Of a stretch of 7,159 nucleotides of DNA, positions 1-5,079 are shown piece by piece. The notes below the pieces were generated by a model that did not search any database, had not been told where the DNA came from, and worked only from the letters and a program-made list of their open reading frames with translations. Within the stretch, counting starts at the first letter, position 1. Every line of letters starts with the position of its first letter. This DNA is from Pseudaestuariivita sp. (GTDB lineage: Bacteria; Pseudomonadota; Alphaproteobacteria; Rhodobacterales; Rhodobacteraceae): assembly GCA_020629995.1 (NCBI GenBank), contig JAHDCH010000059.1:5195-12353 (forward strand), read 5' to 3'. Position numbers and translations under genes: made by a program.

Positions 1-612
1 CGCGCCGGCGAAGGCGAACGCGAAGTCCGCGCCGGACGCTGGACAGGCTGGCGCCCCACGCACCTTGTCGGCACCAAAGTGTCGGGCAAGACCCTTGGCA
101 TCGTCGGCTTTGGACGCATAGGCCAGGAAGTCGCCCGCCGCGCCCATTTCGGCTTTGGCATGGACATCCTCGTGACCTCGCGCAGCCCGGTCGACCCTGC
201 CATCCTCGCCCAATATGGTGCGCGCCAGCTGCCCCTGCATGACATGCTGGGCGCGTCCGACTTTGTCTCGCTCCACTGCCCCGGCGGCGCGGGCAACCGC
301 GCGCTGATCGGCGCGGCCGAGATCAACGCGATGAAGGACGACGCCTTCCTCATCAACACCGCCCGCGGCGAGGTGATCGACGAGGCCGCTCTGACCCAGG
401 CCCTGTGGTACGAAACCATCGGCGGCGCCGCGCTCGACGTGTTCGATGGCGAGCCGCGGATCAATCCGGACCTGGCCGCCTCGGACCGGTTGGTGATGCT
501 GCCGCACCTTGGCTCGGCCACCCGCGAAGCGCGTGAGGCGATGGGCTTCCGCGCGATGGACAACCTGACCGCGTTCTTTGACGGCACACAGCCGCCCGAT
601 CTTGTGGGCTGA
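1..612 (+). CDS. D-2-hydroxyacid dehydrogenase (glyoxylate reductase / D-glycerate dehydrogenase type), 5' partial
   Basis: The reading frame is already open at base 1 and ends with TGA at 610-612, so 203 C-terminal residues are visible and roughly 110-120 N-terminal residues lie outside the window. In fragment numbering, the NAD-binding Rossmann loop GFGRIG is at 36-41. The family's catalytic residues are all present: Arg122 in NTARGEVID, Glu151 in DVFDGEP and His169 in LPHLGSAT. Known family members reduce 2-keto acids such as glyoxylate or hydroxypyruvate with NAD(P)H in the cytoplasm. The stretch before the Rossmann loop (EGEREVRAGRWTGW, then THLVGTKVSGKTLGIVG) resembles the glyoxylate reductase/D-glycerate dehydrogenase branch rather than phosphoglycerate dehydrogenase, but exact substrate is inference. 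A GTG at 79 is an internal codon, not a credible start, because conserved sequence continues upstream of it. The gene converges on the cytochrome gene with one base between the stop codons. Confidence 0.9.
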   Translation, partial: RAGEGEREVRAGRWTGWRPTHLVGTKVSGKTLGIVGFGRIGQEVARRAHFGFGMDILVTSRSPVDPAILAQYGARQLPLHDMLGASDFVSLHCPGGAGNRALIGAAEINAMKDDAFLINTARGEVIDEAALTQALWYETIGGAALDVFDGEPRINPDLAASDRLVMLPHLGSATREAREAMGFRAMDNLTAFFDGTQPPDLVG

Positions 613-613
613 C

Positions 614-1051
614 CTACCGCTTGAGCCGATAGTCCCGGTGGCATCCGCTGCAGGACGCGCCCAGCGCGCCAAAGCTGGCGGCAAGTGCTTGGGCCGATGA
701 CACGTCCAGCCCCTCCGCCGCCGCGATGAACGCATCGTTGGCGGCGGCAAACTTTTCGGGCTGATCCCAGATCGTAGGCAAGGCCTCTGATTTCGGGTCC
801 GTCTCGGGCTTGGCAAAGGCCTCGGGCACTGCGCGCGCATGCGCGATCAGCGCCTCGCGCGCTGCCGCGGCCTGTGCTGCGTCGAACTCCGCCGCACCCT
901 TGACCATCTGGCCCAGCACCTTGGTCTGGTCCGCGACACCGGACATCACGTTCATCCGCGCCATCACGACCGGATTGGTCACACCCTGATGGCCCAGTGC
1001 GGCACCCGCCGCGGCCAGGCCCATCACCGCAAACATCACGAGTCGCGTCAT
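614..1051 (-). CDS. Cytochrome c'/c556 family monohaem protein, secreted
   Basis: The 145-residue protein begins with Thr-Arg then a hydrophobic stretch (about residues 4-20), read as a Sec signal peptide with cleavage near the AALG/HQG junction. The only haem motif is CSGCH at the C terminus (Cys134, Cys137, His138), seven residues from the end. This C-terminal placement on a helical, alanine-rich chain is diagnostic of class II cytochromes (c'/c556). Methionines in the first mature helix (ARMNVMSG, residues 31-38) include a plausible sixth ligand, Met33, which would favour a low-spin c556 over a five-coordinate c', but this cannot be settled from sequence. It should act in the periplasm as an electron carrier or NO-binding protein. 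The start at 1051 is preferred over an upstream in-frame ATG at 1153 because the signal peptide begins there and a strong ribosome binding site precedes it. It is transcribed divergently from imuB. Confidence 0.9.
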   Translation of the reverse strand: MTRLVMFAVMGLAAAGAALGHQGVTNPVVMARMNVMSGVADQTKVLGQMVKGAAEFDAAQAAAAREALIAHARAVPEAFAKPETDPKSEALPTIWDQPEKFAAANDAFIAAAEGLDVSSAQALAASFGALGASCSGCHRDYRLKR

Positions 1052-1057
1052 CAAACA

Positions 1058-1063
1058 CCCTCC
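1058..1063 (-). promoter_or_regulatory. Ribosome binding site of the cytochrome c'/c556 gene
   Basis: Read on the minus strand this is GGAGGG, six bases ahead of the ATG at 1051-1049. It decides the start: the longer frame opening at 1153 would add 34 residues without export features and would place this site inside the gene. Confidence 0.75.
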
Positions 1064-1111
1064 AAACCGTTGCGCCCAGCCAGCGTACGCAGAACGTTGC
1101 GCAAGCCAGGG

Positions 1112-1159
1112 CAATCTGCCAACTTTCTGGGGGTATTCTGTACAATATGCCAACTTTTT
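1112..1159. repeat. Two 17-bp direct repeats, 31 bp apart, in the cytochrome/imuB intergenic region
   Basis: Copies at 1112-1128 and 1143-1159 share the pattern CAATnTGCCAACTTTnT, matching at 15 of 17 positions, with an uninterrupted 10-base core TGCCAACTTT at 1117-1126 and 1148-1157. The start-to-start distance of 31 bp is close to three helical turns, so a protein bound to both would sit on the same face of the DNA. They lie about 60-110 bp upstream of the cytochrome start and 70-120 bp upstream of imuB. I do not recognise the motif as a known regulator site. Paired operators for the cytochrome gene are the simplest reading, but chance or a decayed duplication remain possible. Confidence 0.45.
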
Positions 1160-1167
1160 CTTGTGAC

Positions 1168-1196
1168 TCGACTCATCTCCAGTCTCGCTCTAGATA
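1168..1196 (+). promoter_or_regulatory. Possible sigma-70-type promoter for imuB
   Basis: TCGACT at 1168-1173 (four of six matches to TTGACA) is followed after exactly 17 bases by TAGATA at 1191-1196 (three of six to TATAAT). Transcription would then begin near 1203, inside the LexA box, which is where a repressor would block it. An alternative -10, TATAGT at 1205-1210, lies within the box and would give an almost leaderless message. Both assignments are weak and rest on position more than on sequence match. Confidence 0.25.
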
Positions 1197-1199
1197 TGT

Positions 1200-1214
1200 G
1201 AACATATAGTGAAC
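1200..1214. promoter_or_regulatory. LexA (SOS) box, alphaproteobacterial type
   Basis: On the plus strand the site reads GAAC-ATATAGT-GAAC, which on the minus strand is GTTC-ACTATAT-GTTC. It is an exact match to the alphaproteobacterial LexA operator GTTC-N7-GTTC, a direct repeat unlike the palindromic boxes of enterics and Bacillus. It ends 16 bp ahead of the imuB ATG at 1231, a position where bound LexA would block promoter access. imuB is an established SOS gene, so site and gene support each other. The site is about 150 bp from the cytochrome start, too far to make control of that gene obvious. I noticed no second copy in the window. Confidence 0.88.
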
Positions 1215-1230
1215 ATCTGGCTGCCACTGG

Positions 1231-2889
1231 ATGCCCCAGACCCGAATCCTTTGCCTGTGGTTCCCGCGACTGGGGGCCGAGCGGTTGCTGCGGCAGACGC
1301 CGCATCTGGCTGCACAGCCCTTTGCCGTGGTGCGCGACACCAGGCAGATGCAGGTGATCTCTTCGCTGTCGGCGCGCGCCTCGGCCGAAGGTCTGACGTT
1401 GGGCCAACCGCTGCGCGACGCGCAGGCCATGTGCCCGGAATTGCTGACAAAACTCCAAAACCCCAAGGCCGAGGCCGCCTTCCTGACGACCCTGCGCCGC
1501 TGGGCCGGGAAATACTCGCCCTGGGTCGCCGAAGAGGCGCCCGATGCGCTCAACATCGACCTGACCGGCTGTGCGCACCTGTTCGGAGGAGAGGCCGGCC
1601 TGCTGGGCCAGCTTGTGACCGACAGCTCTGACCTGGGGCTGACCATCTGCCCCGGCATCGCCGACACGCTGGGTGCAGCCTGGGCCCTGGCCCGGTTTGC
1701 CGGGCGTGCCCCGGGGGCGCACCGGTCGGGCGACGCCATTGACCAAGAGGCCCACGCGACCCGGTCGCGGGCCACCAAACGCCGCCACTGGGAACGGGGC
1801 GGCAGCGCGCCGGCCACCGCGCAACCCATTGCCAACACACACAGAATCGCGCCGCCCGGGCAGATGCATTCGGCCCTCGCGCCGCTTCCCATCGCGGCTC
1901 TGCGCCTGCCGCCTGAAACCACCGAAAGCCTCACCCGGCTGGGCCTGCGCCGTATCTCGGACATCAGCGGCCAGCCCCGCGCCGCCCTGGCGCGCCGGTT
2001 TGGCAAGGGGCTTGTCCTGCGGCTGGACCAGGCGTTCGGATCCGCGCCCGAGCCGATTTCCCCCGCAAAGACCGACGTGTACTTTTCGACCCGGCTGACC
2101 CTGCCCGAACCCATCGGGCTGGAAAGTGACATGCTTGCCGCTCTGGATCGCCTGCTGCCGCCTCTTTGCGACAAGCTTGCGCGCAGCGGCAAAGCCGCAC
2201 GGCGGGTCCGGCTCGAGGCGTATCGCGCGGATGGAACGATGGGCTGGGCCGAGGTCGCGCTGGCCCGGCCTTCGGATCAGCCGGACCGGCTTCGGGGGCT
2301 TTTGTCCATGAAGATCAACGATATAGAGGCGGGGTTCGGGATCGACATGATCCGGCTCGAGGTGACGCAGGTCGAAACGGCCCAGCACCGCGGCAAGACG
2401 GGGCACCTGGACGCGGCCCATGCGGTGGCCCGCCAGCTGAGCCAGAACACCGCGATTGATGACCTGATCGGCCGTCTTGGGGCGCGGATGGGGATGGAGC
2501 ACATCACCCGCCGGCATCCCAGCGCCTCTCACCTGCCCGAAAAGGCGGCACAGGTTCTGGCCGCGGCCTGGTCCGAACCTGCGGGCCCCTGGCCCCGCCC
2601 CGCCAGCGCCCGGCCCGCTTTGCTGTGGCGCCCTGAACCTGTGAGCACCGATGGCGACGGCCTCACCGCGCCGCCCGAATTTCGCTGGCGTGGCAGAGAC
2701 TTGCGCACCACGGCCCATGCCGGCCCCGAGCGGATCGCGCCCGAATGGTGGCTGGACGATCCCGACTGGCGCAGCGGCGTGCGCGATTACTGGCGTGTGA
2801 CAACCGACGCGGGCGACCGGCTTTGGCTGTTCTACGCCCATGGGGCCGATATGTCGGCGGGCTGGTTTTGCCACGGGGCCTTTGCCTGA
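1231..2889 (+). CDS. imuB: ImuB, SOS mutagenesis protein (inactive Y-family polymerase paralogue)
   Basis: This 552-residue protein matches ImuB from end to end. The N-terminal strand RILCLWFPRLGAERLLR (5-21) replaces the metal-binding DxD strand of active Y-family polymerases. In the palm, APDALNIDLTGCAHLFGGE (103-121) keeps one Asp (105) but has Ala106 where active enzymes have the SIDE glutamate. The helix-hairpin-helix region (about 228-275) and little-finger region (about 280-445) follow, then the ImuB C-terminal block PEWWLDDPDWRSGVRDYWRV and WLFYAHG...GWFCHGAFA (504-552). In known systems ImuB bridges ImuA, the DnaE2 polymerase and the beta clamp for error-prone lesion bypass. A basic, low-complexity stretch at about 158-213 looks like an insertion relative to the shorter linker I expect. 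I see no clear QLxLF-type clamp motif. ATG 1231 is chosen by the conserved N terminus; no Shine-Dalgarno precedes it and the frame is closed at 1210-1212. A LexA box lies just upstream. Neither imuA nor dnaE2 is adjacent. Confidence 0.93.
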   Translation: MPQTRILCLWFPRLGAERLLRQTPHLAAQPFAVVRDTRQMQVISSLSARASAEGLTLGQPLRDAQAMCPELLTKLQNPKAEAAFLTTLRRWAGKYSPWVAEEAPDALNIDLTGCAHLFGGEAGLLGQLVTDSSDLGLTICPGIADTLGAAWALARFAGRAPGAHRSGDAIDQEAHATRSRATKRRHWERGGSAPATAQPIANTHRIAPPGQMHSALAPLPIAALRLPPETTESLTRLGLRRISDISGQPRAALARRFGKGLVLRLDQAFGSAPEPISPAKTDVYFSTRLTLPEPIGLESDMLAALDRLLPPLCDKLARSGKAARRVRLEAYRADGTMGWAEVALARPSDQPDRLRGLLSMKINDIEAGFGIDMIRLEVTQVETAQHRGKTGHLDAAHAVARQLSQNTAIDDLIGRLGARMGMEHITRRHPSASHLPEKAAQVLAAAWSEPAGPWPRPASARPALLWRPEPVSTDGDGLTAPPEFRWRGRDLRTTAHAGPERIAPEWWLDDPDWRSGVRDYWRVTTDAGDRLWLFYAHGADMSAGWFCHGAFA

Positions 2890-2928
2890 CCCCTTGATTT
2901 TGCGAGAGAACACCGCAACCTTGAAGGT

Positions 2929-3267
2929 ATGAACAAGATCACCCCCCTGCCCCTGCGCACCGCGCCCGACACGGTCGCGTTCCACCGGACCGAGCTGGGC
3001 GTGATCCTGTCGCTCTACGGGCGTATGGTCGCCGCGGGCGAATGGCGCGACTACGGCATCTCGTCTCTGCGCGACGTGGCGGTGTTCTCGGTTTTCCGTC
3101 GTACGGCGGAAAACCCGCTGTACCGGATCGAAAAGCGGCCCAAGCTGCGCGGGCGGCAGGGACAATACGCCGTGATAGGCACCGAAGGGCAGGTTCTCAA
3201 ACGCGGATCAGACCTGCGTTCCGTGCTGCGCGTGCTGGAACGCAAACTGATCCGCGCGGTCGAGTAA
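2929..3267 (+). CDS. DUF2794 domain protein, conserved in alphaproteobacteria
   Basis: The 112-residue protein carries a compact conserved block, RTELGVILSLYGRMVAAGEWRD then VFSVFRR and PLYRIEKRPKL (about residues 20-73), which I recognise as the DUF2794 family. No biochemical function is established that I know of. It has no signal peptide or membrane segment and is strongly basic, so it is probably cytoplasmic and could bind nucleic acid, though that is inference. It starts 39 bases after the imuB stop with no hairpin between, so it may be read from the imuB promoter. ATG 2929 is the only usable start in the frame, which is closed at 2887-2889. The nearest purine-rich site, GAAGG at 2923-2927, is one base from the ATG and too close to be a normal ribosome binding site. 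A convergent terminator hairpin follows the TAA. Confidence 0.87.
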   Translation: MNKITPLPLRTAPDTVAFHRTELGVILSLYGRMVAAGEWRDYGISSLRDVAVFSVFRRTAENPLYRIEKRPKLRGRQGQYAVIGTEGQVLKRGSDLRSVLRVLERKLIRAVE

Positions 3268-3270
3268 CGC

Positions 3271-3294
3271 CAGAATTTTCCTGCGAAAATTCTG
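3271..3294. terminator. Perfect 10-bp hairpin, likely bidirectional terminator
   Basis: CAGAATTTTC (3271-3280), loop CTGC, GAAAATTCTG (3285-3294) form a perfect stem of ten base pairs with a four-base loop. It nearly fills the 31-base gap between the convergent DUF2794 and agmatinase-like genes, and by symmetry it would work on either strand. It is AT-rich against a very GC-rich background and has no separate trailing U tract; the T run is inside the stem. Position and perfection support a terminator, but termination efficiency cannot be judged here. Confidence 0.75.
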
Positions 3295-3298
3295 TGGC

Positions 3299-4246
3299 TC
3301 AGACCATCACGCAGAGCAATTCGAACATCACCGAAACGCCCAGATAGGCGGTCCCGCCCGACGCATCAAACGGCGGCGACACCTCGACCATATCCGCGCC
3401 GACGATGTTCACCCCCTTCAGCTCGCGCACGACCCAGAGCGCTTCAAACGAATTGGGGCCGCCCACCTCGGGCGTGCCCGTGCCCGGAGCAAAGGTCGGA
3501 TCGACAAAGTCGATGTCATAGCTGACATAGGTGGGCGCGGTGCCGACGATCTCGCGCGCTTCGGCCATCACATCGGCCACGCCGCGCGCCATGTAGTCTT
3601 CGATCGGGATGATGCGGATGCCGACGGCCTTGGCAAAATCGCGATCCTCCAGGTCGTACATCGACCCTCTGATCCCGATCTGCACGACCCGCTTCGGGTC
3701 CAGCAGCTCCTCTTCAACCGCGCGGCGGAACGGGGTGCCGTGCGTGTATTTGTGCCCGCCAAAATACCCGTCCCACAGGTCGGTATGGCTGTCAAAGTGC
3801 ACCATGCCCAAAGGGCCACCCGCCGCCAGCGCACGCAGCACGGGCAGCGAGGTCAGGTGATCCCCACCCGCCGTCAGAGGCCTGATGCCCTGAGCCACAA
3901 GCCCCTGATAAAACGTGGTGATCCGGTCCATCGAATCCATCAGATCAACCGGGTTCGGGCCCACGTCACCCAGATCGGCGACCTTGGCCGCCTCGAACGG
4001 GCGGACATGGGTGATGCCGTTTTGTGCGCGGATCATGGTCGACGCATCCCGCAGCTGGCGCGGCCCGTGGCGCGGACCGGGCCGGTTGGTCGTTCCGCCA
4101 TCCCAAGGCACGCCGACGATGCCGATGTCCACCTCGGCGCGGCGCGGATCGTCCTCGGCCAGATACGGCAGCCGCATGAATGTCGGCACGCCTGCAAAAC
4201 GCGGCAGGTCCATGCCAGAGATCGGTTTGAAAAACGGGTCGCTCAT
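3299..4246 (-). CDS. Agmatinase/ureohydrolase-family enzyme
   Basis: The 315-residue protein has the full dimanganese signature of the arginase/agmatinase superfamily: His130 in GGDH, Asp152, His154 and Asp156 in FDSHTD, and Asp244 and Asp246 in SYDIDFVDP, followed by APGTGTPEVGG (254-263). All six ligands are intact, so it should be an active cytoplasmic hydrolase releasing urea from a guanidino or related substrate. Agmatine to putrescine is the family's default call, but guanidinobutyrate, guanidinopropionate or other guanidino compounds are equally possible because sequence alone separates these poorly and no polyamine genes are adjacent. Length is normal for the family (about 300-320). 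The ATG overlaps the TGA of the upstream NlpC/P60 gene as ATGA (4243-4246), pointing to translational coupling, and a strong GGGAGGG site lies ahead of it. It is the last gene of a four-gene minus-strand operon ending at the hairpin 3271-3294. Confidence 0.88.
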   Translation of the reverse strand: MSDPFFKPISGMDLPRFAGVPTFMRLPYLAEDDPRRAEVDIGIVGVPWDGGTTNRPGPRHGPRQLRDASTMIRAQNGITHVRPFEAAKVADLGDVGPNPVDLMDSMDRITTFYQGLVAQGIRPLTAGGDHLTSLPVLRALAAGGPLGMVHFDSHTDLWDGYFGGHKYTHGTPFRRAVEEELLDPKRVVQIGIRGSMYDLEDRDFAKAVGIRIIPIEDYMARGVADVMAEAREIVGTAPTYVSYDIDFVDPTFAPGTGTPEVGGPNSFEALWVVRELKGVNIVGADMVEVSPPFDASGGTAYLGVSVMFELLCVMV

Positions 4247-5079
4247 GTCAGCCCTCCCTGGGGTCGTGTCATCATCAGAATATCCTTGCCTTCGGCCGCT
4301 TTGATCCGGGCCGTGCAGGCGGCAAAGTCTTCGCGGGCGACGGCCATGTGGTGCCCATTGGCATGGATCAGCGTCTGGGCGTCCTCGAACATCGCCACAT
4401 GCCCGGCCCAGAACACAAGGTCGCCGCGCCGAGGAGCGCCCAGCGCCCGAGGGAAGGCCGCGCGCTGCTGGTCGCTGTCGCCGGGGCAGGCGATCCCACA
4501 GGACAAAAGAGCAAGCTGCACGAGGCCCGAACAATCGATCCCGTCAGCAGAATTGCCGCCCCACAGATAAGGCGCGCCCAGCAGGCGCTCGGCCACGGCA
4601 ACCGGATCGGCCTCCGGGGCAGTGACAGGGGCAAGATGTGATGCGGGCACATAGTGGCCCGTGTCCAGCGCACAAAGGTCCCGGGTTTCACCCGTCACGC
4701 TGACCAAAGCGCCAAGGGACAGGCGCAGCGGACCGGGCGCCTTGATGTCTGCCGCAGGAAACGCCAGCGTGCTGCGGGCGCTGACGCGATGGGTCGGCGC
4801 CAGCCACGGGCCCAGATGGTCCGCGCGCACCCACCCGACATAACCTCCACGCTCGGCTTGCCCAAAGGCCAGCCCATCTTGCTCGTCCAGAACGCGGAAC
4901 CTGTCCCCAAAGAGCAGCTGCCGATCCAGCCCCGGCGCGCCCGGATCACAGCGCAGGTCAAGAACCGGCGCCCGCACCCGGCGATCTTCGCCCTGCACGA
5001 ACCGCGCGGCCTCGACCTGCCCGCGCAGCTCGATGGCGGCGACGCGGCCGTTGGCCGGGGTCAGGCGCGGGTCGCTCAC
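4243..5079 (-). CDS. NlpC/P60 (C40) peptidase with tandem SH3 domains, cytoplasmic, YkfC-like
   Basis: With the GTG start at 5079 the protein has 278 residues. Two bacterial SH3-like segments (about 30-90, including QLLFGDRFRVLDEQDG and GYVGWV, and about 95-150) precede an NlpC/P60 domain (about 157-262). The catalytic set is visible: Cys183 in DCSG, His227 in GHVAM and His239 in LIHA. The order and the 12-residue spacing between the histidines fit the YkfC group, gamma-D-glutamyl-L-diamino-acid endopeptidases acting on murein peptides. There is no signal peptide or lipobox, so it should work in the cytoplasm on imported peptides rather than on the intact wall. GTG 5079 is chosen because it overlaps the aminopeptidase stop as GTGA (5076-5079) and the protein then starts MSDPRLTPANGRV; the open frame further upstream (to 5172) is low-complexity and lies within the aminopeptidase gene. 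Its own stop overlaps the agmatinase-family start. Confidence 0.88.
   Translation of the reverse strand: MSDPRLTPANGRVAAIELRGQVEAARFVQGEDRRVRAPVLDLRCDPGAPGLDRQLLFGDRFRVLDEQDGLAFGQAERGGYVGWVRADHLGPWLAPTHRVSARSTLAFPAADIKAPGPLRLSLGALVSVTGETRDLCALDTGHYVPASHLAPVTAPEADPVAVAERLLGAPYLWGGNSADGIDCSGLVQLALLSCGIACPGDSDQQRAAFPRALGAPRRGDLVFWAGHVAMFEDAQTLIHANGHHMAVAREDFAACTARIKAAEGKDILMMTRPQGGLT
4252..4258 (-). promoter_or_regulatory. Ribosome binding site of the agmatinase-family gene
   Basis: On the minus strand this reads GGGAGGG, five bases before the ATG at 4246. It lies inside the last codons of the upstream peptidase gene. It selects the start at 4246 over the longer open frame that reaches back to 4534 through the peptidase gene. 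Confidence 0.75.

Noticed and set aside
1139..1144. TGTACA palindrome as a second SOS box of another type
   Set aside because: It does not extend to the enteric CTGT-N8-ACAG or Bacillus GAAC-N4-GTTC forms, and the alphaproteobacterial box at 1200-1214 explains SOS control.
1118..1154. TTGGCA motifs on the minus strand as sigma-54 promoter elements of the cytochrome gene
   Set aside because: The distance between the GG and GC elements is too short for a -24/-12 promoter in either copy.
1209..1631. Alternative frame beginning with GTG at 1209, just after the LexA box, as a possible imuA remnant
   Set aside because: The translation has no ImuA/RecA-like features and is a shadow of imuB, whose own frame starts at 1231.
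1051..3165. A 704-codon open frame on the minus strand, antisense to imuB and DUF2794
   Set aside because: It lies opposite two well-supported genes, its translation is Arg/Gly/Pro/Gln-rich with no recognisable domain, and such long antisense frames are expected from GC-rich codon usage.
4247..4534. N-terminal extension of the agmatinase-family protein, possibly a fusion
   Set aside because: The frame is open, but the extra residues are Arg/Pro/Gly-rich shadow of the NlpC/P60 gene, and a strong ribosome binding site sits right before ATG 4246.
3740..4570. A 276-codon plus-strand open frame opposite the agmatinase-family and NlpC/P60 genes
   Set aside because: It spans the junction of two confident minus-strand genes and shows no family features.
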